Origin: Lampris incognitus | Lineage: Eukaryota; Chordata; Actinopteri; Lampriformes; Lampridae | Reading direction: 5' to 3' | Length of the DNA: 64,000 nt | Assembly: GCF_029633865.1 (NCBI RefSeq) | Contig: NC_079212.1 | Location: 87,408,986-87,472,985, forward strand | In this document: piece after piece, positions 43,750-55,074 of the stretch | How the letters are laid out: every line of letters begins with the position of its first letter | Numbering within the stretch: the stretch's first letter is position 1 | Position numbers and translations under genes: made by a program | The notes under the pieces: model-generated | What the model saw: the letters and a program-made list of their open reading frames with translations, nothing else | Database searches by the model: none | Told to the model about the DNA's origin: nothing

Positions 43750-44290
43750 CCGGTTCAGGAAGATGGCGGCGCGAAATCACGTTAGCGGCGGCCTCACCCA
43801 GCACCGGTGTGGGAAGATGTGGTGCGAACTTCCGTTCGTGGCGGCCTCGCCCAGTACCGTCCTTGCAGTGTCTCTGTCCACGTCTGAGTTTGTCTTGGTT
43901 CGTTGGCTGGGACAGCTGGTGCTGGCGCTGGGGGAGCTTGGTCTGCCGCGTCCTGTGGGCCCAAGGACCACGGCCCTGCCCGGAGCTGCGCCCGAGAAGG
44001 AAACGCCGGGGGCGGTCTGACAGGACGCGGAAACGGGGCACGCTATGCTAACTGCTAAACTGCTAGCCCATGCAGACCAGCAGTTGTGGCAGTCAACCCG
44101 GCGTTCGCTGTCTCGGACAGTGAATTGTATTTGTTTATGTTTTGAAGGTTGGACGTGTTTTGCAGCTTTTGTAGTTTTTTGTTGCCTGTGTGTTCTTGTA
44201 GTTTGGATGTGTGTTGTTGTCTTTGTGTTGCCCTGCTGGGGGAAACCATGTGTCGTTTCGTTTCTTGTGCGCAGGTGAATGGAATGGCAT
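43750..44290 (+). repeat. Dispersed 'GATGGCGGC' repeat, copy 5
   Basis: Starts GGAAGATGGCGGCGCGAAAT and has the same modules as copy 4, with an extra partial repeat of the first module at 43800-43840 (GGTGTGGGAAGATGTGGTGC). Confidence 0.75.
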
Positions 44291-44573
44291 GACTAGTAAA
44301 CGTTGCTGACGGCTGTCGATGGCGCCAGGGGATGTGGACTCGGTTTGTGTACCTGCTCAGCACATGCTCCTGTCGTGCTGCTTCCAGCCTGCTCCTTCAT
44401 CCCTCTTCCTCGCTCCATCCTCACCACACCTCCTCGCAAAACCCTCCCCTCCTTCATCGGTTTACATCCACCTCAGTCTCTCCTCCCTCTTTATCTAGTC
44501 TGTCAAGCTGTCAGTCGCCATCCCGTCTCTGTACTGGTCCCTCCTTGTTGTTCTGTTCACACACTTCCCCAGA

Positions 44574-44780
44574 ATGTCACCTACCTACCAGACCAGATCA
44601 CCTACCTACCAGATCAGATCAGATCACCTACCAGACCAGATCAGATCACCTACCTTCCAGACCAGATCAGATCACCAACCTACCAGACCAGATCAGATCA
44701 CCAACCTACCAGACCAGATCAGATCAGCTACCTACCAGACCAGATCAGATCACCGACCAACCAGACCAGATCACCTACCA
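44574..44780. repeat. 22-bp minisatellite
   Basis: Tandem copies of CTACCAGACCAGATCAGATCAC with variants. Open frames on several phases (44303-44853) come from this repeat. Confidence 0.9.
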
Positions 44781-44782
44781 GA

Positions 44783-44891
44783 CACACACACACACACACA
44801 TACTGATACAAACACACGCATACACATATAGACATACCACAGACACACACTAACATACACATATGGACATACCACAGAAACACACTAACAC

Positions 44892-44979
<88 letters not shown>

Positions 44980-45028
44980 TACAAACACACACACATATGG
45001 ACACACGGACACACACTAATACAAACAC

Positions 45029-45075
<47 letters not shown>

Positions 45076-45245
45076 TACAAACACACAGACACATGGACAC
45101 ACACTAATACAAACACACCCACTGACACACACATACAAACACACAGACACACATACAAACACACACATGGGACACATACACACACAGAGACACACAATAC
45201 AAACACACACACATACACAAACACTAATACAAACACACACACACG
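44783..45245. repeat. Long interrupted (CA)n tract
   Basis: CA runs with interspersed CTAATACAAACACA and CATATGGACA units. Confidence 0.95.
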
Positions 45246-45254
45246 TAGTAAGAG

Positions 45255-46230
45255 GCAGGGAAGCAGCAGAGAGGAGATGCAGAAGATATGGTGATGGTGA
45301 TGAAGGTGACTGAGAGGTGATGCAGAAAAGATATGGTGATGGTGTTGGAGGTGACAGAGGAGATGAAGAAGATAAGGTGATGGTGATGGAGGTGACTGAG
45401 AGGTGATGCAGAAGATATGGTGATGGAGGTGACTGAGAGGTGTGTGACTCATCATGAGATGTGGCAAAGTAAAGACTAGGTGGAGAGAGCAGGAGACGAT
45501 ATGGCGATGGTGATGGAGGTGACTGAGAGGTGTGTGACTCATTATTATGAGATGTGGTGAAGTAAAGACTAGATGGAGAGAGCAGGAGAAGATATGGTGA
45601 TGGTGGTGACTGAGAGGTGCAGAATATATGGTGATGGTGATGGAGGTGACTGAGAGGTGTGTGACTCATCATGAGATGTGGAGAAGTAAAGACTAGGTGG
45701 AGAGAGCAGGTGAAGATATGCTGATGGTGTTGGAGGTGACTGAGAGGTGTGTGACTCATCATTATGAGATTTGGTGAAGTAAAGACTAGATGGAGAGAGC
45801 AGGAGAAGATATGGTGATGGTGATGGAGGTGACAGAGGTGCAGAATATATGGTGATGGTGATGACTGAGAGGTGTGCGACTCATCATGAGATGTGGAGAA
45901 GTAAAGACTAGGTGGAGAGCAGGTGAAGATATGGTGATGGTGTTGGAGGTGACTGAGAGTTGTGTGACTCATCATTATGAGCTGTGGTGAAGTAAAGACT
46001 AGATGGAGAGAGCAGGAGAAGATATGGTGATGGTGATGGAGGTGACTGAGAGGTGCAGAAGATATGGTGATGGTGATGGAGGTGACTAAGAGGTGTGCGA
46101 CTCATCATGAGATGTGGAGAAGTAAAGACTAGATGGAGAGAGCAGGAGAAAATATGGTGATGGAGGTGACCGAGAGGTGTATGACTCATCATGAGATGTG
46201 GAGAAGACTAGGTGGAGGGAGCAGGAGAAG
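45255..46230. repeat. Minisatellite with alternating 93/124-bp units
   Basis: GTAAAGACTA recurs at 45469, 45562, 45686, 45779, 45901, 45992 and 46120, giving alternating spacings near 93 and 124 bp and a higher-order period of about 217 bp. The unit is built from GGTGATGGAGGTGACTGAGAG and GTGACTCATCATGAGATGTG. The long frame on the minus strand (HHHH/SPSP-rich) is a repeat artefact. Confidence 0.9.
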
Positions 46231-46469
46231 AGAGGGAGGCTCTCCAGTGGGTAACAACATGGCAGAGAGATAAGCCGTGGGGCTGAAGGGAGACAGAGTG
46301 AAGCGGAGAGCAGAACTGACAACAGCATTATCGCTCCAGCTGCCGTCTGCCTCCTGGTTCCAACACCCCGAGAAAAGACTCGGCACCGGCCGCTCTCATT
46401 GGCCGAGGCCCCCACCAATCAGGGCACAGGAATGTAAGGTGCCTTTAGGTTATACTCAGCCCCAAAAAC

Positions 46470-46710
46470 TGGTAGAGAGTGAGAAAGGAAGAGAGAGAGA
46501 GCGAGAGAGGAAGAGAGAGTGAGGGAGAGAGAGAGACAGAGTGAGGGAGAGAGAGGGAGAGAGAGTGAGGGAGAGCGAGGGAGAGTGACAGCGAGAGCAA
46601 GAGAGTGAGGGAGAGAGAGAGTGAGTGAGGGAGAGAGTGAAGGAGAGAGAGGGAGAGCGAGAGAGAGAGAAGTGAGTGAGTGAGGGAGAGCGAGAGAGGG
46701 AGAGCGAGCG

Positions 46711-46800
<90 letters not shown>

Positions 46801-47255
46801 GGGGAGGGAGAGAGAGGAAGAGAGTGAGGGAGAGCGTGAGCGAGAGAGTGAGTGAGGGAGAGAGTGAGGGGGAGAGAGAGGGAGAGAGTGAAGGGGAGAG
46901 AGAGAGAGAGAGAAGTGAGTGAGGGAGAGCGAGAGAGGGAGAGCGAGCGAGAGTGAGTGAGGGAGAGGGAAGGAGAGAGTGAGGGAGAGTGAGAGAGAGA
47001 GAAGTGAGTGAGTGAGGGACAGCGACGGAGAGAGAGGGAGAGCGAGAGAGAGAGAGCGAGAGAGAGAGAAGTGAGTGAGTGAGGGACAGTGAGGGAGAGA
47101 GAGGGAGAGCGAGCGAGAGAGAGAGAGGAAGAGAGTGAGGGAGAGCGAGAGAAGTGAGTGAGTGAGGGAGAGCGAGAGAGGGAGGGAGAGCGAGCAAGAG
47201 AGAGAGAGAGGAAGAGAGTGAGGGAGTGAGTGAGGGAGAGCGAGAGCGGCTGGCA
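46470..47255. repeat. Purine-rich (GA)n/GAGTGAGGGA tract
   Basis: Nearly 800 bases of purine on + (AGAGAGAG with GTGAGGGAG interruptions, and a G13-type run at 46790-46804). Serine/leucine-rich frames on the minus strand are artefacts. Confidence 0.97.
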
Positions 47256-47736
47256 GCGTATGATAGGCGTGCTGTGGTGCAGAGGTTCCTCCGCTGAGAG
47301 CTTTCATACAGCCTGCGTTGTGTGGTGTTCCCTCTGCTCGGGCTGAATATGTAACAGGGAATAAATTACGGGGCTTCCTTGCAGCAGCAGCAGCAGCAGA
47401 CTGAGCGCACACTGCGTTGCAGCCTGGCTCGCTGTGGTCCTCCTCTGGCAGCACCTGGCTGCAGCCTCACAACGAACAGCCCGCTTACCGAGACCTGGAC
47501 AAGCCTCGTCTGGCGCATTACAAGCAGCGAGGAGCAGGGTAACAGCTAGAACGTAAGGCATCCAGAGTAAAGACTGTGAAGCTGGAGATTTTTCTTTTTT
47601 CTTTGACATTTTGCAAGTGGACACTTGAGATTTGCGTCATACAGTTTTAAACAGTCAAAAAAGGAGACTGGAGGACGGAGGTAACCAGGAGTAGAGCGGT
47701 CGAGAGTGCAACGCTACAGGATGATCTTGGGTAAGA
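47256..47736 (+). other. Candidate first exon of an unseen gene
   Basis: Complex sequence directly after the purine tract, with a CAG run (47381-47398). An ATG at about 47720 is followed within a few bases by the donor-like GGTAAGATAG (GT at 47731). It could be a 5' exon with a very short coding part. No downstream exon was recognised, so it is only a lead. Confidence 0.2.
47304..47624 (-). CDS. Hypothetical small secreted-like protein (low confidence)
   Basis: 106-codon frame. After a charged start (MSTCKMSKKKEKSPASQ) a hydrophobic stretch SLLWMPYVLAVTLLLAAC resembles a signal peptide. It is followed by PDEACPGLGKRAVRCEAAARCC, which contains a GKR site of the kind used for amidated peptides. 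The later LLLLLL is only the CAG run read in reverse. No family was recognised, and the frame may be chance. It lies antisense to the candidate exon at 47256-47736. Confidence 0.12.
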   Translation of the reverse strand: MSTCKMSKKKEKSPASQSLLWMPYVLAVTLLLAACNAPDEACPGLGKRAVRCEAAARCCQRRTTASQAATQCALSLLLLLLQGSPVIYSLLHIQPEQREHHTTQAV

Positions 47737-47904
47737 TAGTATAAAAATGTCTGCTATCTCTGTCTTCTAACTCACGACATGAATATTTTAGATTGTTACT
47801 CTAGTTCATTTTTGTCCATGCGGGTCATTCTCTAGCGTGCAGAAACTTTTGGTTGTGTGTGTGTTGCCCTTTTTTTTATGCTCAATGGCACCTATCGTGC
47901 ATGC

Positions 47905-48320
47905 AGCCCTAGCCCTAGCCCTATCAAACTCATACCTATCCCTAACCCTATCAAACTCGAACCCTATTCCTAACCCTAACCCTATCAAACTCGAACCCTA
48001 TCCCTAACCCTAACCCTATCAAACTCGAACCCTATTCCTAACCCTAACCTTATCAAACTCGAACCCTATTCCTAACCCTAAACCTATCAAACTTGAACCC
48101 TATCCCTAACCTTATCAAACTCGAACCCTATCCCTAATCCTATCAAACTCGAACCCTATCCCTAACCCTATCAAACTCGAACCCTATCCCTAACCTTAAC
48201 CCTATCAAACTCGAACCCTATCCTTAACCCTAACCCTATCAAACTCGAACCCTATCCCTAACCTTATCAAACTCAAAACCCTATCAAACTCGAACCCTAT
48301 CCCTAACCCTAATCCTGGGG
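47905..48320. repeat. Telomere-like minisatellite
   Basis: Alternating AACCCTATCAAACTCG and AACCCTATCCCTAACCCTA-type units, so CCCTAA-like hexamers are embedded in a longer unit. Confidence 0.92.
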
Positions 48321-49539
48321 GTATCTCCAAGCCAGCGCTTGGGCACTGGGGGAGGAGTTTGGGTGACATGCGTTGGCCTGGGCATTCAACCCCAACTCTA
48401 AGCTTTCACTTCGAGAAGCTCGGTACTTTCCATCAGAAATGCCATGGAGAGACCGGCCCAGTTCTTTAAACTGTAGCTACAAGACCTCAGCATGCCGTGC
48501 ACCGAGTGCTCTCCTCAGAAAAGCTTTTTCTTGTGCGTTTAGGTGAAGTTAATGCTGGCACTCAGACACGACCCATGTCTGTGTTCACCTGTCCCACTGC
48601 GATCACCATAACTCATGAAAGCTTTAGCAGCTGCACAACAAAGAGCTCAAGAGCAGACGGGAGCTCCTCATCTTCAAGACCTTGTGCTCATAGGGAGAGA
48701 GACGAGGCTAAATTCAGGTACAGACAGAAGAAGGGGGGGTGAGTGATAGAGGATAGGGAAATTTTGTTCTTCAACCATCAGCCCTTCACACCATTAAGTA
48801 CATGTTCTGATCTTTGGCTGTTCTGGCACAGGATCACATCAACATCACAGAGAACGTACATGCAGGATGAGGTGGGTTTCAGAGCCGCTGCTGTTGGGAA
48901 CTGAAATATGAACCCATCCCTCCACATATAGTCCGTCTTCAACACAGGAATCCCATCTCTCACCAGACACCTCCCGTGACCTTGTGCACCTTTGTCTCCA
49001 ATGTGCTCATCCCCTCTTAGAAGTTCCTCCACTTACAGGACACGGTAGTCCTCGTTCCCCGACCCCAGAATAGAAACCAGAATGTGTCTCGAGAGCCATT
49101 CTGCCTGATCTCAAAGGACCTTCAGTCCCGGCTCGACAGACATTCCTCCTTCTTTTTTTTTTCTAAACTTCATGACCTTCCCCAGCGGACTGCCGGGCTG
49201 TTATTGGTGCTCCTGCATTCACGCCAGACACGTCGCTGAACAAACACGCTACTGACCGTGTGACGGACGCTGCCTTGCTCTTTTCATTCCTTGTCCAAGG
49301 TTTTCTGCACGGCACTTAATGGAAAGAGCTGAAAGTTAAAAGCACCGTAAATGTGATTTGGTGGGATTTGGTGTGGTAGGATTCTCAGCCAACACCGTCC
49401 AACCTTGACCTGCTGCGTGTCGGATGAGGCTGCTGACTGATGAAGAGTTTTCAACACCTGGCGAGAAAATGATGAATACGTCTTTACCCTGACGTCTCAC
49501 ACGAGCTCAGTGCGTCATAATCATCAGCTGAGAGAGACA
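48321..49539. other. No gene recognised
   Basis: Complex sequence. The frames at 48497-48742 (+) and 48778-49032 (-) show no recognisable domain and are not called. Confidence 0.5.
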
Positions 49540-50000
<461 letters not shown>

Positions 50001-50339
50001 ACAAGTGCCCGGTCTCTTCTCCTCTATGTGGAAGTCATAGCTGTGTCAGCAGGCCGGTAAAGCTTCATCTATTTAATTGTTTGTCTTGCTCATAATGTAC
50101 CAGTTTTTACTTTATTCTAGTGTAGTGACGACAGCATCCTGGGAGGGCACGTGTTAATTTTTGAAGTTAATTTTTGTATGTTTGTTTCCTTTTGTCAGTA
50201 TCTCAGCCTCGTGATCTGTCATGGCCTTCAGCTTCTGGTGATCTTTAGCTTCTGCCGCAGCACTAAGCCTGCATCTACCGTAAGAGGCCTTCAGCATCTC
50301 CGACGACTATTACAAATACAGTTACTATGAATACTCACA

Positions 50340-50374
50340 CTACTACTACCACCACCACCACCACCGCCACCACC

Positions 50375-50418
<44 letters not shown>

Positions 50419-50430
50419 TACTACTAATAA
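50340..50430. repeat. (ACC)n/(ACT)n trinucleotide repeat
   Basis: CCACCACCA units passing into CTACTACTA and AATAATAA. Encodes serine/glycine runs in the minus-strand frame, an artefact. Confidence 0.95.
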
Positions 50431-51393
50431 TAATACTACTGATAATGGTGGTAATCCTCATCTTATAACAATAACAGAAGACTACATTCATGAACACCTT
50501 TAAAAAATGTTCGCTCATGTTACGTACTCTGGGGAAAGCTTCTCAACTCCTTCTGGTCTTCCGCTTCCTCTTCTCTTCTTGTCTCTTCTCTTCTCGTCTT
50601 GTTTCATCTTTTCTCTTCTCCAAAAAACTCGATCTTGGCTTTGATCAGCTCTGTCCTGTCCTACCATCCATCAACCACAGAATCTGTCCCTCCTCTGTCA
50701 CTCCATCTGCCATCCCCTATTCTTCTCCCTGCCTAAGCATTTCCATGTCTTACTGGATGGACCATGTCAGTACACGTCCGCCAGATCATGAGTGGCGTGT
50801 GACGTACACGTGCTGAGGCCAGCCCCTCTTCTTCGCCGCAGTGGGAGTGAGGAACGCAGTTTAGTTACTCTTGTGTGATTCTCATGATGAATATTTTAGA
50901 CGTTCAGGTCTTTATTTATTTAGACACGGGACAAGTCTTCGTCTTGGCTGATGCCCTCAGCACCAAAAGAAAAAAAGCTGCATGGGATGCATCACTTCTC
51001 CCTATGCTGTTCCCTATACTGTTCCCTATACTGTTCACTATACTGTGCCCTATACTGTTCACTGGACCAGTGCACGTACTCCATATTGTGCTTGTGTGCG
51101 TGCATGTCTATATGCCTACATTTTACACACACAGTTACATAAAAATTAATAACTGCATTTATCCCTGATAAACAACATGACCTTTAAAATCAAGGCAACG
51201 CATCGAGGGATGAAAATTACTGACATTTAAATGGAGAAACCTGACTGCCGTTCTGCATGTTGGGAAAACCGACACACGAGTGAAATGTCTTTGAGGTCTG
51301 ATGTTCTATTAGCCGTAACAAAACCAACAGCTGAGCACAGGTAGGCAGAGAAGAAACAGTTTAGCATATTACATCTAACATAGAGTAGAGACT
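50431..51393. other. No gene recognised
   Basis: Includes a short CTATACTGTTCC tandem repeat at about 51000-51062. No supportable coding sequence. Confidence 0.5.
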
Positions 51394-52049
51394 TCAGGGG
51401 CAGCCGGGAAGTGAACCCTGGTTGCCCGCACCACAGGCGACTGCGCTAACCAGTCAACTAAAGAGTCCGACCCGTTAGCCAAGGGCTAGCGAGTCTACAC
51501 ATCCGTGGCCAGGCGACCTGGGTTCGCGTCCCGGCTGCAACGGTTCCCGGCTGCCCCCTAAATTCGCAACAATGGTGTCAGAAGTGGGATGGTGAGACCG
51601 TGAGGCCGACGGAAGCACGTGTGCCCAGAGGCGTGAGGGAGCTGGCATGCTGAAGCGCGGGGGCTCGCTTCCCGAAGGAGGGGGGTAGAGTAATGACCAC
51701 GGATGTGTAGACTCGCTAGCCCTCGGCTAACGGGTTGGACCCTTTAGTTGACTGGTTAGCGCAGTCGCCCGTGGTATAGGCGACCCGGGTCCGTTTCCCG
51801 GCTGCCCCTGAATTCGCTACATTGGTGTCAGAAGTGGGATGGTGAGATCGTGAGGCCATTGGAAGTGCGTGTGCCCAGAGGCTTGGGGAAGCTGGTATGC
51901 TGAAGCGCGGGGACGCGCTTCCCGAAGGAGGGAGGTGGTGTAACGATCATGAATGAGTAGACTCGCTAGCCGGTTGGCTAACAGGTCCGACTCTTTAGCT
52001 GACTGGTTAGCCAGCTGGCTAGTGAGTCTACTCATTCATGATCGTTGCA
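51394..52049 (+). mobile_element. Tandem and inverted array of the TRIM-like element
   Basis: The order is: an inverted LTR piece (51394-51507), the 3' half of a direct LTR (51508-51570), primer site TGGTGTCAGAAGTGGGAT (51573) with about 115 bp of internal sequence, an LTR (about 51691-51820, ending GAATTCGCTACA), a second primer site TGGTGTCAGAAGTGGGAT (51823) with internal sequence, and an LTR start at 51939 (TGTAACGATCATGAATGAG). That last LTR is interrupted and folds back on itself: 51943-51970 pairs with 52016-52043 with one mismatch. Related to the single element at 33711-34102. No coding capacity. Confidence 0.75.
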
Positions 52050-52819
52050 ATAGCATTTCTGGCCAGTTTTTCCCTTGAATAACTTTTCCTCGGTGTGAAT
52101 AAATGGCTTAGAGACAGAGACACTAAATACACGTCATGTGTCATTGTTGTGACTCACAAAGGAAAAGGAAAGCGGTTGAGTCCACATAAGAGGCAGTCAC
52201 TGTGCAGACTGAGGCCTTGTAAAGGCGTGGCCTTACAAGTCAGAGATATGTAGACCTCAGCAGAAACTCCAACTTTGACCCTGACTGACCCTTGCATGTG
52301 GCTTCAAAATAGCTCCATAAAAAGAAATTGAGTAAAACCACACTCAAAGACACTTGGCCTAAAACCAGCCCTCCAAAAATACAACCTGCAATCCTGCGTC
52401 GTGTCTCTTTAAGCCAAGTATGTGACGCATGTATTTGTACAGCATGCATGCTTTTGGTGTATTCTATTGTTTGATTTTCTATTATTGTAGTTCAGATAAT
52501 GCTTGATTCTGCGTGCTTTCTGGTCTAAGATCCGTGGTCGCGTGCACCTGTTTAGTTTATCACGTATCATGTTTCATTGCTGCGTGTATGTGTGTGTTTA
52601 CTTGAGCTTGTGTGTATGTTTGCACACACATAAGAGCGCAAGTGTGTTTTAGTGCTTCCGTGTTTGTTTTAAGTGCTTGGGTTTCCCTGCCTCAGTATGT
52701 GGAGTCCTCCCGCAGCAGGTGTGGGCATTATAATGGGTTGACCAACACAATGAGAAGGAGACGCGGGGCTGATAGCAGTGTTGGAACAGTGGGTCCCTTT
52801 ATGGCTCAATATTCATTTG
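52050..52819. other. No gene recognised
   Basis: Unclassified sequence between the TRIM-like array and the next SINE. Confidence 0.45.
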
Positions 52820-53168
52820 GCAGATGGCTGAGCGCTGTCGCCTCCCAGCTGGGTTCGAACCCCAGGGTTGTCCAACCTTGGGGGAACATCCCAGGTCCTT
52901 TCTGTGTGGAGTTTGCATGTTCTCCCCGTGTCTGCAGTGGGTTTTCTCCGCGTGCTCCGGTTTCCTCCCACCATCATAAAGACATGCATGTTAGGGTCAG
53001 TACTCCTGTCTGTGCCCCTGAGCAAGGCATGGCAAGAAGAACTGGAATTGGTCCCCGGGCGCTGCACGGCGGCGGCCCACTGCTGCTAGCCACACAGCTA
53101 GGATGGGTTAAATGCAGAGCGTAATTCCCCACGGGGGGGTTAATAAAGTATATCATAATAATAATAAA
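52820..53168 (+). mobile_element. tRNA-derived SINE with a LINE-like 3' tail
   Basis: A tRNA-like head (GCTGAGCGCTGTCGCCTCCC, GGGTTCGAACCCC), a core TGTGTGGAGTTTGCATGTTC shared with other SINEs here, and a different 3' end, GGTTAATAAAGTATATCATAATAATAATAA. The changed tail suggests it depends on a different LINE from the SINE at 62659. Confidence 0.75.
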
Positions 53169-55074
53169 AATGAACAATCGGTAAAAGTGGAACAATTGAC
53201 TCGTGCTGGTTCAAGGCTCGTCTGCGTAGCGTGCTAGAGGGATGATGGGAGCAATAGAAAAAGCCAGTTAACTGTATAATAAACACCAGCAGCCGCTCCA
53301 CAAAGCACTGCCAATTGAAGTCTATAGGACTTCCACGATGCTGCACTGAAGCACCATCTGAAGGAGCGGGGGGCAAACATTTTAACTTCCGCCCTTACAG
53401 CTAATCCTAACCCTCCCCTAGTTCCTGACTACACGCCAATCTCTCTTAGGTTAGGTAAAATGTCTCTTATGCACAGCCTTTATCTAGGCATAAATCTACA
53501 AGTCCAACCCATACGACCACATAGCTCGTAAATAGAGGGTATACGACCGTTTCCCAAATTAGCGCCCCTACCGGCGGCAGGAGATGTGCCACACATACTT
53601 TTCGCCTCTGTGCAATGTGGGTTTTTATCTAATTGTTGACACCCTTTTTATAACGCCTCATAGTAAATAGTGATAAAAACAATTTGAGAACAATAGAATA
53701 TGTAGACGGTGCGCTTTCCTGTTGTTTCGCCGTCTAGTGCTAAGACTGCTATTGGCAGCGCGACCGCTAGAGGTCGCATAACTTTAAACGTAACTATAGG
53801 TCGTACTAAGCTGCTTGTACAAACGAGCTATGGGGTCGTTTTTTGGTGGACAGGACAATTTCCACACACAGACACGCACAATGATAGCCCAACACAACAC
53901 GATACGAATTCACACCTCCAGTGTCTTATAGAGGACCTAAAAATGGACCAACACAAATTCCATACAGAGGACATACGTACAGCAATCAGAGTATCACTGT
54001 ACATGCTGACAGCAGGACATACTTGGAAACAGTAGGTGACCCATGATGAGAGAAAAGCAAAATAAGCCTGTGGCACAAGCACACCCCTTTTAACCCTTGG
54101 TTAACCAGGGAGAATTCAGAAGCTTCGGCTCAAGCGTGGTTTACATGGGCGTCTGCGTGGATGGTGTGTCTCCCGTTGCCGTGCAGGTTAACAAGGCTCT
54201 TTACCTCCTGTGGTCACCTTGGATTCACCTCAAAAGATGCAGTGTTCCTCCCCCTCCCCCAATGCTTTCCTTCTCCCTCCATCTCTGCTAGACCCCCCCC
54301 CCTTCTTGACTCGCTCCACTTGGTCCCAACGTCATTATCTACCACCAAGCCCCCTTTATCTCTCTTCACCTTCAGTTTCTATTCACTATTCATTTCGTGA
54401 GTGTATCATTTTTCAATTCATTTTGCCCTGTTCTGCTTGAAACCACAGCTGGATGCACTGGGACTCTGCACTGTGAAGTGCAGAATTCACACAGGATTAG
54501 CTTTTTATTCAAAGGGTTCAAATGACTCTCTGTCGCAAGAACAGAATTTGTCAATAAATGTGCGGGTGAGAAATGATGCAAGGAAAGTCCTAAATGATGC
54601 ATACTAATGCCCTCATTTCATAATGATTTCTCTTTAAATGACTGTAGCACAACGTGCCGGAGCAGAAAGGAAAATCATGTTCTGATGATGAAATCATCAA
54701 AATCAGAGACGGCAGAATGCAGAAACGCACCTGGTGCAGTGTTTGAAACCACCACTTATGCGCTGTCATGCTCACATGCACAGGCACACACACACACACA
54801 CATGCACAAATACACATCACATATGCACACACGCACACTCAACACACAAAAACACATGCTACGTGAGAGAGAGCTTGTCAGTGTCCCTAAACCCGTCAAC
54901 ACTCAAAGCTGGCAGCTGGGATGAAGAACATCTATCATTAAATGAGCAGAGAAAGTAACGGACTGCATTTTTCTACTTGAGCACTTCGCTGTGGTGTCTA
55001 AATGGAAACAGGAGATGTCAAACACAGCCTCCTGTGCCAGGATGCGGTCATCAGACTGGTCAGTTGAAAAGAGA
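53169..55074. other. No gene recognised
   Basis: Complex sequence with a short CA run near 54787. The frames at 53709-54035 (+) and 54607-54924 (+) show no recognisable domain. Confidence 0.5.

Noticed and set aside
44303..44853. Frames rich in YQTRSDH
   Set aside because: Repeat translation of the 22-bp minisatellite.
45016..47454. Long minus-strand frames rich in H, S, L and P (up to 332 codons)
   Set aside because: They read through minisatellite and purine tracts in overlapping phases, as expected from low-complexity DNA.
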